The notes: generated from the letters alone by a model not told the origin. DNA of 64,000 nt from Streptomyces sp. P9-A4 (GCF_036634195.1 NZ_JAZIFY010000001.1:6778854-6842853); one strand, 5' to 3'; shown: positions 19,069 through 27,676, numbered from the stretch's first letter. Program-made: numbers and translations.

Positions 19069-19728
19069 TCACTCGTACCGGTACTTCAGCGAGTCCGCCT
19101 CCGCCTGCTCGATGTCGGCGATCGTCAGCTCCGGCATCCGCAGCTGCGCCAGCGTCACCTCCGCCGAGGTCGGCTGGGCGTCCGCCGGCAGCCACTGCTC
19201 CGGCTTCCAGGCCCCGCTGCGCAGGAGCGACTTCGGACAGTGCGGGTAGACCTCCTCGATCCCCACCACCAGCGCACTGGCCGGCGGCCTGCCCACGGCG
19301 GTCAGCTGCGACAGCAGCTCCGGGCGGGTGGAGACGCAGGCCCGGCCGTTCACCCTGAGCGTCGTGGTGCGCCCCGGAATGACGAACAGCAGCCCGGCCC
19401 GCCCGGTGGCGATCACGTTCCGCAGGGTGTCCAGACGCTTGTTGCCGGTCGCGTCCGGTATCGCCACCGTCCGCGCGTCCAGGACGGAGACGAACCCGGC
19501 GGGGCCGCCGCGCGGGGAGACGTCGCAGTTGCCCTCGGTGTCCGCGCTGGCGACCAGGACCAGCGAGGAACAGCCGATCAACCGCCTTGTCTGGTCGGTG
19601 AGTTCGGTCATCTGCTTACGTACGGCCGCGTCGCTGGGGAGATCGTAGACCCGACGCAGGGTCTCCTGGTCGGGCACGGCGTCGAGGCGGAGTGAGTCGA
19701 AGGCGCTGAGAGGAGGAGGTGTTGTCAT
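19069..19728 (-). CDS. Pyridoxamine 5'-phosphate oxidase-like flavoprotein
   Basis: A 219-residue protein from ATG 19728. It has the split-barrel FMN-binding fold: FVLVASAD-type strand (SSLVLVASADTEGNCDVSPRG, near residue 60), VAIPDATGNKRLDTLRNV and GLLFVIPGRTTTLRVNGRA. The layout with SPRGGPAGF and the GNKRLD loop matches the MSMEG_1061-type PPOX family rather than true PdxH. Such proteins bind FMN or F420 and reduce unknown substrates. Its neighbours, a UvrA-like protein and a nitroreductase, suggest a detoxification setting, but that is context only. Confidence 0.85.
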   Translation of the reverse strand: MTTPPPLSAFDSLRLDAVPDQETLRRVYDLPSDAAVRKQMTELTDQTRRLIGCSSLVLVASADTEGNCDVSPRGGPAGFVSVLDARTVAIPDATGNKRLDTLRNVIATGRAGLLFVIPGRTTTLRVNGRACVSTRPELLSQLTAVGRPPASALVVGIEEVYPHCPKSLLRSGAWKPEQWLPADAQPTSAEVTLAQLRMPELTIADIEQAEADSLKYRYE

Positions 19729-19835
19729 TGCTCCGAACCTTGAGAGGGCCGACGTGCTACTGATCCCGGTCGGCGAGTACGAGGACATGGAAGGGGTCGC
19801 GCTTGCTGATCCTGCGGGTCTTGACCGTCTGATCG

Positions 19836-20501
19836 TCACATTCCGATGAAGCTCACTGTTTCCGCCATGGCCGCTCGCCCAGTGCGCAGCGGTGGCGCGC
19901 CCTCCTTCTCGAATCCCACCGAGACACCGCAGAGCAGCACGAGCCCGTCGTCGGCCCCGACCATCTGGCCGACGGTCTCGCGGTACACCGTCCACATCAC
20001 CTGGGGGCAGCTGTGCAGCCCTTCCGCCCTCAGCAGGAGCATGACCGTCTGCACGTACATCCCCGCGTCCGCCCACTGCCCGGGTCCCATCGTCCGGTCG
20101 AGGTAGCAGAACAGCACGACCGGCGCCCCGAACGCCTCCGAGTTCAACGCGGCGATCTTCCTGGGCCGGTCGGGGTCGTCGCGCTCGATGCCCAACGCTT
20201 CGTACCGCTGGGCGGCAGCGGCGGCGAAGCGGTCCAGATACGGCGAGACCAGTTCGGCCGGGTACATCGGATACTCCCGCTCGTCGCCCGGGTCGCCCGC
20301 CAACGCCCTGGCCGTCGCGCGCCTCTTCAGTTCGGCCAGCGGCTCGCCGGCCACGACATAGGCACGCCACGGCTGGAGGTTCCCGCTCGACGGGGCCCGC
20401 GTCGCCGCGGTCAGCACGCGTTCGAGGACCTCTCGGGACACCGGTTCGTCGCTGAACGCCCGCACGGCCCGGCGGCCGTCCACGGCTTCGTACACATCCA
20501 C
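19836..20501 (-). CDS. Nitroreductase-family FMN oxidoreductase
   Basis: A 221-residue protein. GTG 20501 is preferred to an upstream ATG at 20549 because AGGAAGAG lies directly before it and the family normally starts with a VYEAV-type helix. Motifs: RRAVRAFSDEPVSREVLERVL, the FMN-binding TRAPSSGNLQPWR, the dimer region GQWADAGMYVQTVMLLLRAEGLHS and the late FEKEGAPPLRTGRA. It reduces nitroaromatics, quinones or similar compounds with NAD(P)H. Homodimer, cytoplasmic. It lies directly downstream of the histidine kinase gene on the same strand, with 30-80 bases between them. Confidence 0.92.
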   Translation of the reverse strand: MDVYEAVDGRRAVRAFSDEPVSREVLERVLTAATRAPSSGNLQPWRAYVVAGEPLAELKRRATARALAGDPGDEREYPMYPAELVSPYLDRFAAAAAQRYEALGIERDDPDRPRKIAALNSEAFGAPVVLFCYLDRTMGPGQWADAGMYVQTVMLLLRAEGLHSCPQVMWTVYRETVGQMVGADDGLVLLCGVSVGFEKEGAPPLRTGRAAMAETVSFIGM

Positions 20502-20579
20502 GTGGTTCTCTTCCTCTCGCTCGACGCAGCTCGACCTGCTGGTCGGCATTGACCTCCACCGGTCCTGGATCGCCGCGGT

Positions 20580-22310
20580 TCAGCTCCTCCTCGACGGTCC
20601 GGAAGGCGGCCACGAGGCCGTCGGCCGGCTCGCGGGCACGGTGTCCTTCGTCGCCAGCGTGTTGTCCGACCAGCAGAGCCGGTAGAGGTCGACCTCGGTC
20701 AACAGGTCGCGGCCGGACCGGTAGAACTCGCAGCGGGTGCCGGGTGGTCGGGGTGCGGAACGGGCGTGGTCGGGCGGGTACGGGTAGGCGTGGTCCGGCA
20801 GCAGGGGAGCGAGTTCGGCGCGCGGGCGACCGATGGTCAGCTCGTCGAACCGCGACGGCGGCAGCACGCTGGTCGTCAACTGCCAGGCCAGGTAGACGGC
20901 TGCGGGTACGAAGAAGGCGGCTGCGACGACAGGAGCCGCGAAGGCGGCGACGGAGCGGCGGCGGGCGGCATTCCGTACGGAGGCGAGCCGTGTGACGGAC
21001 TCCGGTGCGGCGGTGTCCGTACCGGGGGCCGGGTGAGCGGCCCCCGCGTGCGGCCTGCGGAGTGCGGGCGACGCCTCCGGTCGCGGCGTCGGCATCCCCG
21101 GGCAGGCCGCGACCTGGTGGGGGAGGACCGCGGTGACACGGAATCCGCCCTGGTACGGGCCGGTCCACAAGGAGCCGCCGAGTACCGCCACCCGCTCCCT
21201 GAGCCCCGTCAGACCCCTGCCACCGGCGCCGCCCGTCGGGCCTTCGGGCGCGAACTCCGATCGGCCGGCCGGCGGAGCGGCGTTCACGACGCTCACGCGG
21301 GTACGGTCGGCCCCGTGTGCGATCCGCACCCGGATCTCACCGTCGGGCGCGTGCTTCACCGCGTTGGTGAGTGCCTCCTGCACCGCCCGGTACAGGCCCC
21401 GCTGGACCAGGGAGGACAGCACAGGAATCGCCCCGTGCCGCTCCCAGCGCACCGGCACCCCGGAGGCGACCGCCCGCCCGAGGAGGTCCTCGACGGTGTC
21501 GGTGACGGGCAGACCCGCACCCGGTTCCGTTCCGGCCGGGTCGTGCAGAACCGCGACGGTCTCGCGCAGTTGCTCCACGGCATCCGCTATCGTCCCGCGC
21601 AGCTCGGCGAGATCGGTGCGGTCGCGGTCGGTGAGGTCGGGCGAGAGTTCCAGAGCACCGGCACGCAGCGCGACCAGGCTCAGCACGTGCCCGAGGGAGT
21701 CGTGCATGTCGGCCGCGATGTCCGCGCGCTCGGTCAGCCGCGCCCGCTCCGCGACCAGGTGCTGACGCTCCTCCAGGCTCCGGGCCAGCCGCCAGCCCTC
21801 CCGCACCAGCTCGCGTCGCCCGCGCCAGTGCCGTCCGGCCAGCCAGGGCAGCAGGAGAGCGGCGGGCAGCACGGTCAGTGCGTAGAACCACCACACGGCC
21901 GGCGTCCGCAGCACCGCGCACATCGCGAGATCGAGGGCGAGGCAGCCGGCCAGTACCAGGAGCGGGCGTCGTGCCTCGGCGACCCGGGCCCCCAGCAGAC
22001 AGCTCAGGGCGGCCAGCGAGAGGACATGGGCGTTGGCGGGGGTCGCCGGATCGGCCATGCCCAGCGCGCACAGTGCGTTGACCAGGACGACCGCCGTCCC
22101 CGGCCGACGGCGGGACAGCGGCACGGCCACCGCCAGGACGGCCAGCGGGAGCCACAGGTCCTCGACCGGCGAGGCCGCCGCGCCCGCGTCCCTGAACCCG
22201 TAGCCGGTGGCAGCGGCGAGCACGCTCCACAGGGCCACATCACCGCACACGACTCCGACCGGGGGCCTGTGTGTGTACGGCATGGTGTGTCGACCGTCCT
22301 TCTGGTGCAT
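20580..22310 (-). CDS. NarL-type sensor histidine kinase with C-terminal membrane and outer segment
   Basis: A 576-residue kinase; ATG 22310 or 22283. Residues ~20-160 contain about five membrane helices. A coiled linker leads to the HisKA_3 phosphoacceptor His203 (ADMHDSLGHVLSL). The ATP lid region has EALTNAVKHAPDG and GGRGLTGLRERVAVLGG. After the kinase domain (to ~400) a Pro/Ala linker precedes another hydrophobic helix (~453-478) and a ~90-residue tail with PLLPDHAYPYPPDH and a Cys pair (TRCEFYR, YRLCWSD). The tail is probably extracytoplasmic, which is unusual. Upstream in the operon lie an ABC permease and ATPase. The response regulator is divergent at 24482. Confidence 0.9.
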   Translation of the reverse strand: MHQKDGRHTMPYTHRPPVGVVCGDVALWSVLAAATGYGFRDAGAAASPVEDLWLPLAVLAVAVPLSRRRPGTAVVLVNALCALGMADPATPANAHVLSLAALSCLLGARVAEARRPLLVLAGCLALDLAMCAVLRTPAVWWFYALTVLPAALLLPWLAGRHWRGRRELVREGWRLARSLEERQHLVAERARLTERADIAADMHDSLGHVLSLVALRAGALELSPDLTDRDRTDLAELRGTIADAVEQLRETVAVLHDPAGTEPGAGLPVTDTVEDLLGRAVASGVPVRWERHGAIPVLSSLVQRGLYRAVQEALTNAVKHAPDGEIRVRIAHGADRTRVSVVNAAPPAGRSEFAPEGPTGGAGGRGLTGLRERVAVLGGSLWTGPYQGGFRVTAVLPHQVAACPGMPTPRPEASPALRRPHAGAAHPAPGTDTAAPESVTRLASVRNAARRRSVAAFAAPVVAAAFFVPAAVYLAWQLTTSVLPPSRFDELTIGRPRAELAPLLPDHAYPYPPDHARSAPRPPGTRCEFYRSGRDLLTEVDLYRLCWSDNTLATKDTVPASRPTASWPPSGPSRRS

Positions 22311-22406
22311 GTCCTCACCCTTCCAGGTCGATTCTGTGGGACGGGCCCGGACGCCCGGCAGGGGAGTGGGCCCGGCGAGGACCTCGGGCCGCCACCGGCG
22401 CCGGAG

Positions 22407-23225
22407 TCAGGCGTCCCGTCGACGCAGCACGTACAGGCCGGTCAGGTGCCCGGCCGCGGCCCACGCCGCCACGATCAGGACCCCCGTCACCGGCCCGTAC
22501 GGTCCCTCGGCGGCGGGGTGCATGAAGCGGTCCCCCGCGCCGTGCGGCAGCAGGTCGTTGAGGTCCGCGAGCGCCGGGCCTCCTAGGCCCAGGAGGATGC
22601 TGGGCAGCGCCCACAGGAGCGTGACGAGGATCGAGAGCGCGCCGGCCGGATGACGCGTGGCGAACGCCACCCCGACGCTGAGCACAGCGACCAACGCCTC
22701 GTAGAGACCGACCGCGAGGACCTGTCCGAGGACCGGGCCGGCCGCGAAGGAGGCCCGCCCGTCGAACCCCACCCAGGCCACCGCCGTGCCCACGACGGCG
22801 AACGCTGTGCCGGCGACGAACGCCACCACGGCCGCCACCAGGGCCTTCGCGGCGTGGACCCGGTGCCGCCGAGGAACCGACAAGAGGGAAGCGCGCACGC
22901 TCCCCGTCGCGTACTCGGAGGTGACCGCGACCGTGGCCAGGACGACGACGGCGAACTGGACGAGGACGGCGGAGGAGGCCGCCGCGTTCCCGACGGGCTG
23001 CACCGGATGCTCGTTGATACGGGCGATCGAAGCGTAGTAGTAGGTGAAGACACCGGTGATCGCGAGGCCCGTCAGAAGACAGAGCCAGGCGGCTCGGACG
23101 GACCACAGTTTGGTCCACTCGGCGGCGACGGCCCCGGTGAATCCACCGGGTGCGCCCCGCCCCGGAGTCCCAGGGCCGGTGTGCGGCAGGTCCGCGGGCC
23201 TGACGGGTGTCGTCGGGATGGTCAC
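22407..23225 (-). CDS. ABC-2-type transporter permease
   Basis: A 272-residue membrane protein starting at ATG 23225, overlapping the ATPase stop by four bases. About six helices are visible, including AAWLCLLTGLAITGVFTYYY, SSAVLVQFAVVVLATVAVT, FVAGTAFAVVGTAVAWVGF, VLAVGLYEALVAVLSVGVAF and TGVLIVAAWAAAGHLTGLYVL. A conserved SEYATGSVRASLLSVPRR loop after helix 2 is typical of ABC-2 permeases of drug or lantibiotic-immunity exporters. It works with the ATPase upstream. With the adjacent histidine kinase this resembles a peptide- or drug-responsive export system. Confidence 0.87.
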   Translation of the reverse strand: MTIPTTPVRPADLPHTGPGTPGRGAPGGFTGAVAAEWTKLWSVRAAWLCLLTGLAITGVFTYYYASIARINEHPVQPVGNAAASSAVLVQFAVVVLATVAVTSEYATGSVRASLLSVPRRHRVHAAKALVAAVVAFVAGTAFAVVGTAVAWVGFDGRASFAAGPVLGQVLAVGLYEALVAVLSVGVAFATRHPAGALSILVTLLWALPSILLGLGGPALADLNDLLPHGAGDRFMHPAAEGPYGPVTGVLIVAAWAAAGHLTGLYVLRRRDA

Positions 23226-24217
23226 GGTCGTCCCCCTTCATTCGACGCCGCGAGCGCGGCAGCCGTGTCCGCGGTGCTGCTGCCCCTCGAATCCGCTGCG
23301 CTGCCCCCCGTCGTGTACTCGACGCTGCGTGCGGTCAGGTCCATATACGCCTGCTCCAGCGAGACGCGGACGTCGCTCAGCCGGTGCAACCGGACCCGGC
23401 AGTGGTGGGCCAGGTCTCCGATCTCGGCGGCGGTGCGGCCTTCGACGGTGAGCTCGCCGGACCCGGAGGTCTCGACGCTCACCCCGTCGGTCGCCATCAG
23501 ACGCCGCACCAGCGTCGCTCTCTCCTCGGCGTCGGGCACCACGGCGCGAGCCGACGCGGGAGAGGCAGCTGCCAGGAACTCGGTCATGGAGGTGTCGCTC
23601 AGCAGGCGCCCGCGCCCGATGACGACGAGATGGTCGGCGGTCAGCTGCATCTCGCTCATCAGATGGCTGGAGAGGAACACGGTGCGTCCCTCCGCCGCCT
23701 GCTCCCGGACGAGCCCGCGGATCCATCGCACGCCGTCCGGGTCGAGGCCGTTGACCGGCTCGTCGAGGACGAGCACCGACGGATCGCCGAGCAGGGCGCC
23801 CGCCACCCCGAGCCGCCCGCTCATCCCGAGCGAGTACGTGCCCGCGGGCCGACGGGACGCCTTGGCCAGGCCCACCCGCTCCAGCACCTCGTCCACGCGG
23901 TGCAGCGGGATGCCGTTCGACCGGGCCTGGGCGACCAGATGCGTGCGGCCGGAACGCGCCGGGTGGACGGCCCGGGCATCCAGCATCGCGCCGACCGCAC
24001 ACAGCGGCCTGCGCAGGTCCGCGTAGGGGCGCCCGGCGATCAGGGCCCGCCCGCGGGTGGGATGGTCCAGGCCCAGGATCATGCGCATGGTGGTGGACTT
24101 CCCGGCCCCGTTGGGGCCGAGGAAGCCGGTCACACGGCCGGCCCGGACATCGAACGTCAGCTCGTCCACGGCGAGGGTGTCGCCGTAGCGTTTGGTCAGT
24201 CCTCGGAGGGTGATCAC
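23222..24217 (-). CDS. ABC transporter ATP-binding protein (drug/peptide export type)
   Basis: A 331-residue ATPase from GTG 24217. Walker A is GPNGAGKSTTMR, the Q-loop region is PARSGRTHLV, the signature is YSLGMSGRLGVAGALLG (slightly off the usual LSGGQ form) and Walker B is VLVLDEPVNGLDPDG with a following SSHLMSEM switch His. The C-terminal ~90 residues form the extra domain found in DrrA/BcrA-like ATPases. It is the first gene of the ATPase-permease-histidine kinase run and is divergent from the response regulator, with 264 bp between them. It energises export through the neighbouring permease. Confidence 0.92.
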   Translation of the reverse strand: MITLRGLTKRYGDTLAVDELTFDVRAGRVTGFLGPNGAGKSTTMRMILGLDHPTRGRALIAGRPYADLRRPLCAVGAMLDARAVHPARSGRTHLVAQARSNGIPLHRVDEVLERVGLAKASRRPAGTYSLGMSGRLGVAGALLGDPSVLVLDEPVNGLDPDGVRWIRGLVREQAAEGRTVFLSSHLMSEMQLTADHLVVIGRGRLLSDTSMTEFLAAASPASARAVVPDAEERATLVRRLMATDGVSVETSGSGELTVEGRTAAEIGDLAHHCRVRLHRLSDVRVSLEQAYMDLTARSVEYTTGGSAADSRGSSTADTAAALAASNEGGRP

Positions 24218-24481
24218 GGAATTCCTTCGTGTCGGTCACGGACCGCGGAGTGCAGCTCGCGACAGGCGACGGCGGCGGTGACGGGCGCACACCGACGTGC
24301 GGTCGGCCCGGGGCGGCTGCCCCGATTCCCGTACGGAAGCGACGCTAGGAGTCCGCGGCGCCCACTCCCATGGGTCGAACGGCAGCGGTGTCCTGCCTTT
24401 CGACAGGGGTGCCCTCCGCCGCCTGGCGGATCCGCGGCTTTCGACGTCCGGACGGCGGCGCACCGGCCGTAGGCTCGCCGC

Positions 24482-25162
24482 GTGGAAGAGACGACACCCG
24501 GCAGTCGGCCGGTCCGGGTCCTGGTGGCCGACGACGAGGCGATGGTCCGGGCCGGGGTCCTTGCCGTCCTGGCCAGGGACCCGCACGTCGAAGTGGTCGC
24601 CGAGGCGAGCAGCGGGCAGGAGGCCCTCGCGCTCACCCGCCGGCACCGGCCGGACGTGGTCCTGCTGGACATCCAGATGCCCGGCATGGACGGGCTGACG
24701 GCGGCCGGCCGGCTCCACCAGGAGCTGCCCACGGTCGGTGTGATCATGCTGACCACCTTCGGCCAGGACGAGTACATCACCCGCGCCCTGGAGGAAGGCG
24801 CCGACGGCTTCCTGCTGAAGGCCGACGACCCGAGGGAACTCCTCAACGGTGTAAGGGCGGTGGGCACCGGCGGCGCCTATCTTTCCCCCAGAGTCGCCGG
24901 CCGCGTCATCACCGGGATGCGCGCCCACCGGGCGGCACACCCCCACCGCTCACTGGAGCGGCTCACGGATCGGGAGCGCCAGGTACTGGCCGGACTCGGG
25001 GCCGGTCGGTCCAACGCGGAGATCGCGAAGAGTCTGCACCTGGTCGAAGGCACGGTGAAGGCCCATGTCAGCGCGGTGCTCTCGAAACTGGGCGCGCGCA
25101 ACCGAGTGGAGGCGGCCATCGTCGCGTACGAAGCGGGCTTGGCGCCGCCCCACCGCGCCTGA
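24482..25162 (+). CDS. NarL/FixJ-type response regulator
   Basis: A 226-residue regulator from GTG 24482. The receiver domain (~10-125) has the acidic pocket VADDEAMVRAG, the phospho-acceptor Asp in VVLLDIQMPGMDG, Thr in MLTTFGQDEY and Lys in FLLKADD. The LuxR-type helix-turn-helix lies at ~155-215 (LTDRERQVLAGLGAGRSNAEIA, then VEGTVKAHVSAVLSKL). It is divergent from the ABC exporter and HisKA_3 kinase genes, making it the obvious partner of that kinase. The 264-bp gap is where it would act. Confidence 0.94.
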   Translation: MEETTPGSRPVRVLVADDEAMVRAGVLAVLARDPHVEVVAEASSGQEALALTRRHRPDVVLLDIQMPGMDGLTAAGRLHQELPTVGVIMLTTFGQDEYITRALEEGADGFLLKADDPRELLNGVRAVGTGGAYLSPRVAGRVITGMRAHRAAHPHRSLERLTDRERQVLAGLGAGRSNAEIAKSLHLVEGTVKAHVSAVLSKLGARNRVEAAIVAYEAGLAPPHRA

Positions 25163-25186
25163 CGTTCGAGGGGACGCCATCACTCC

Positions 25187-25550
25187 CCTGGCCTGGCCAC
25201 GAAGAACGTGCAGGCCCCCGGTGGCCTGGCGATCACCCGGATCACCGAGTTCGACGCCAGGAGACGGGCCGTCAAGTCCCTCATGCCGAAGTCGAACGGC
25301 ACCGACCCCGGCACCCAGCTGACCACCCCCTGACCACCGACGAGTTCGGCAAGCGCACCGGCACGGACAAGGCCCGTTACGGCTTCTTCGGCGGAGAGCA
25401 GCGGTCCGCCGACACCCTCGGCAACCTCGTCCTGATGGGCGTACGCCTGTACGACCCGGCCTCTACTTCCGGTTCTCCGAGACGTCGTCCTGGTGGACCA
25501 CGTACCGGCGAACGTACGTCGACTCGTCCAAGATCTACTGGGGATACTGA
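25187..25550 (+). pseudogene. Decayed RHS/YD-repeat protein remnant
   Basis: Three short coding stretches in three frames line up with the end of an RHS-repeat protein. First, from 25187, frame to TGA 25331-25333: APGGLAITRITEFDARRRAV, then SLMPKSNGTD. Next, about 25334-25460: YGFFGGEQRSADTLGNLVLM and GVRLYDPA, which is the RHS-associated core. Last, 25461-25550: LYFRFSETSSWWTTY and YVDSSKIYWGY, ending in TGA. No start codon, promoter or upstream toxin body is left. The order of pieces is right, so this is deletion plus frameshift decay of one gene, not chance. RHS proteins are polymorphic toxins or surface proteins. Confidence 0.8.
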
Positions 25551-25580
25551 TCACCGACACAGAGGGTGATATGCCCCTGG

Positions 25581-25615
25581 ATGCCCGGGTCCGCCGTCGC
25601 GGCGGACCCGGGCAT
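25581..25615. terminator. Perfect 16-bp hairpin terminator
   Basis: ATGCCCGGGTCCGCCG (25581-25596) pairs exactly with CGGCGGACCCGGGCAT (25600-25615) across a TCG loop, 30 bases after the end of the RHS remnant. It probably was that gene's terminator and is better preserved than the gene. Confidence 0.85.
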
Positions 25616-25668
25616 CCGCCCGGGTCTCCCGAACGCTTCCGACAGTGAACGACCAAGGAGGAACCAGC

Positions 25669-25842
25669 ATGTCCCAGCTTCGCGTCGGCGTCGTGGTGAT
25701 GTCGATCGGTGCCGTCCTCACGGTGGCCGGAGCGGCCATGTACGTCCTTCCCGGCCCCGGCCTTCCCGTTCTGCTCCTGGGCCTCGCCGGTATCGCGGCA
25801 GGAGCGGTCGTACGGTTCGCCGGCCGCGGGTCCGCAAGCTGA
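25669..25842 (+). CDS. Small membrane protein (57 aa), unknown function
   Basis: ATG 25669 has a strong AAGGAGG ribosome-binding site eight bases upstream; a GTG 24 bases earlier would put that site inside the gene. The protein has two hydrophobic helices (VGVVVMSIGAVLTVAGAAMYVL and LPVLLLGLAGIAAGAVVRF) joined by PGPG, the hairpin turn of a two-helix membrane protein. The short tail ends GRGSAS. It stands alone between two hairpins. The PGPGLPVLLLG segment is reminiscent of small transporter-like or PGPGW-type membrane proteins. No function can be assigned. Confidence 0.8.
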   Translation: MSQLRVGVVVMSIGAVLTVAGAAMYVLPGPGLPVLLLGLAGIAAGAVVRFAGRGSAS

Positions 25843-25855
25843 ACCCTCGTCGTCG

Positions 25856-25881
25856 ACGAGGACGGGAGGCCCCGTCCTCGT
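25856..25881. terminator. Hairpin terminator between convergent genes
   Basis: ACGAGGACGGG (25856-25866) and CCCGTCCTCGT (25871-25881) pair exactly across a four-base loop. Confidence 0.75.
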
Positions 25882-25942
25882 CCACGCGGCAAGGTCCTGG
25901 CCCGCCCGAACCGGTGAAGCACCGGGCCGGAGCCGGTCATGG

Positions 25943-26809
25943 TCAGCCGATGAGGGCGACCGGGGCGTCCCAGGCGTTGCGGTCGACGGTGATGGTGTAG
26001 CCGCCGCGGGTCTCCTTGCTGTTGGCCTTGTACTGGTGGCCGCGGCTGTGGTCCGTGTACAGCTTCGGGTTCCAGGGCCAGTCCTTGGTGGTGGTCTCCT
26101 GGCCGTTCCACAGGGCGTACCAGAGGTTTCCCGGCAGGTCGGTGCGGTTCGTGGCGGTGGCGATCGCCTTGGCGCCGGAGCCGCTGAAGCCGTAGAGGCC
26201 GGCGCGGTAGGTCTTGGCGCGCAGGGTCTTGGTGAAGGACCGCACGTAGGTGAGGGTGGCGTCGTTGCACGCCTTGTCGGCGATGTCGTACGACTCCATG
26301 TTGAGGTAGACCGGGCTGCCGGCCTTCATGCCGAGGGCCGAGGCCTTGACGATCGCGTCGTTGGCGTTGGCGGCGCCCACCGAGGCGGCGGTGGCCGCGG
26401 TGAACCTCTCCTTGTTCCCGCTCTTCTGGCAGGGCGGCTGGGCGCCGACGTAGAGCGGGATGACCCGCCAGCCGAGCGTGTCGACCGACTTCACCCAGGA
26501 CCTGGTCAGGTTGGGCTGGGCGCAGCCGCGGTTCTTGCCGCCGACGTAGACCGCGACACCGCCGTAGTAGCCGTCCTTCTTCCACGCCGTCATCGCGGTG
26601 AGCGAGGGCGCCGTGCAGGCGTCGAACGCCCGGCCCGTGTAGGTCTTCTGCACCGGCCACGCCGGAGCCGCCATCGAGGTCTGCGCCGCGACTCCGGCAC
26701 CGGCCACGACGAACACGCCCGTCGCCGCCCACGCGATGTAGCGACCTCTCTTGGACAACCGGTGCTTGGACAATTCCCCACCCCATACGTACGACATCTT
26801 CGAGTTCAC
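25943..26809 (-). CDS. Secreted DUF1906 (Rv2525c-like glycoside-hydrolase-fold) protein
   Basis: A 288-residue protein with an export signal (RYIAWAATGVFVVAGAGVAA, cleavage near SMAAP). GTG 26809 is used; a TTG at about residue 13 right after a GGTGGGGA is a possible alternative. The mature domain has GRAFDACTAPSLTAMTAWKK, YYGGVAVYVGGKNRGCAQPN and GWRVIPLYVGAQPPC, then GSPVYLNMESYD and LWYALWNGQ. This is the TIM-barrel DUF1906 fold seen in Tat-exported Rv2525c of Mycobacterium. It is thought to act on cell-wall or extracellular glycans, but activity is unproven. Four Cys in the N-terminal half suggest disulfides. Confidence 0.85.
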   Translation of the reverse strand: MNSKMSYVWGGELSKHRLSKRGRYIAWAATGVFVVAGAGVAAQTSMAAPAWPVQKTYTGRAFDACTAPSLTAMTAWKKDGYYGGVAVYVGGKNRGCAQPNLTRSWVKSVDTLGWRVIPLYVGAQPPCQKSGNKERFTAATAASVGAANANDAIVKASALGMKAGSPVYLNMESYDIADKACNDATLTYVRSFTKTLRAKTYRAGLYGFSGSGAKAIATATNRTDLPGNLWYALWNGQETTTKDWPWNPKLYTDHSRGHQYKANSKETRGGYTITVDRNAWDAPVALIG

Positions 26810-26998
26810 GCTCCGTCCGGCCGGAGCGCGATCACCCTACCCAGCGGCACCGACACCTCGACGGCTGGGGCGACGCGCCGACAGCGCTCGCCCCGGGCCG
26901 GGCACCGCTCTCGGCCGCGTCGTCGGAAAGGCCGGGGCGGGTGGGGTCCCGCGTGGTACGAACACTGATGACCCACCTTGCGACGGAAGGGACCCGGG

Positions 26999-27649
26999 AT
27001 GGACCACGACGATGCGCACGTGCGGCCGGTGTCGGCGGCTGAGTTGTTCGACGGGCTGGGGATCGACTACGAGCACGCCTTCGTTCGTCTGCCGGCTCAG
27101 CTGGCGGCGATCGAGTGGCTCACCGCACGGCTGGGCGCGGGGGCGAGGGTGCTCGACGTGGGCAGCGGGACCGGGCGTCCGGTGGCCGACCTCCTCGTGC
27201 GGGCCGGCTGTGAGGTGACCGGCATCGACGTGTCCGGCGAGATGGTCGCCCTCGCGAGCGCGCAGGTGCCCGGGGCGGGCTTCGAGCAGTGCGACGTGCG
27301 GGCGTTCGGCGCGCCGGAGGGTCACTTCGACGCGGTGTGCGCGTTCTTCCCCCTTCTGATGATGAGCAGGGCGGAGGCGGCCGACGCCCTGAAGCGCATG
27401 GCCGGCTGGCTGGCGCCCGGCGGCTTCCTGGTGACGGCGACGGTGCCCGCGGACGTGGAGGACGCCGAGATCGTCTGGATGGAGCGCACGGTCAGGGTCT
27501 CCAGCTTCTCGGCGGAGGAGTACCTGCGCCTCCAGCGGGAGGACTGCGGCCTCGACGTCCTGCATCACGCGGTGTCGGTCTTCGCCCCGGACGACGACCG
27601 CGCGGCCCCAGAGGAGCACCTCTTCACCTACGCCCGCCGCCCGGCCTGA
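26999..27649 (+). CDS. Class I SAM-dependent methyltransferase
   Basis: A 216-residue protein. ATG 26999 is preferred to 26978 because GGAAGGG lies about nine bases upstream. Motif I is RVLDVGSGTGRPVADLL, followed by VTGIDVSGEMVALA (acidic residue for the SAM ribose) and the post-motif CDVRAFGAPEGHFDAVCAFF. The C-terminal part is mixed alpha/beta. The substrate is unknown; the family covers small molecules such as quinones, lipids and secondary metabolites. It is separated from the downstream ABC transporter by a regulatory-looking gap. Confidence 0.87.
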   Translation: MDHDDAHVRPVSAAELFDGLGIDYEHAFVRLPAQLAAIEWLTARLGAGARVLDVGSGTGRPVADLLVRAGCEVTGIDVSGEMVALASAQVPGAGFEQCDVRAFGAPEGHFDAVCAFFPLLMMSRAEAADALKRMAGWLAPGGFLVTATVPADVEDAEIVWMERTVRVSSFSAEEYLRLQREDCGLDVLHHAVSVFAPDDDRAAPEEHLFTYARRPA

Positions 27650-27676
27650 CGGAGGGCGCGGCGGCGGACCGTGCCT

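Noticed and set aside
19729..21168. Long minus-strand frame upstream of the PNPOx-like gene
   Set aside because: Overlaps the nitroreductase and kinase genes in another frame and is Arg/Gly-rich without motifs.
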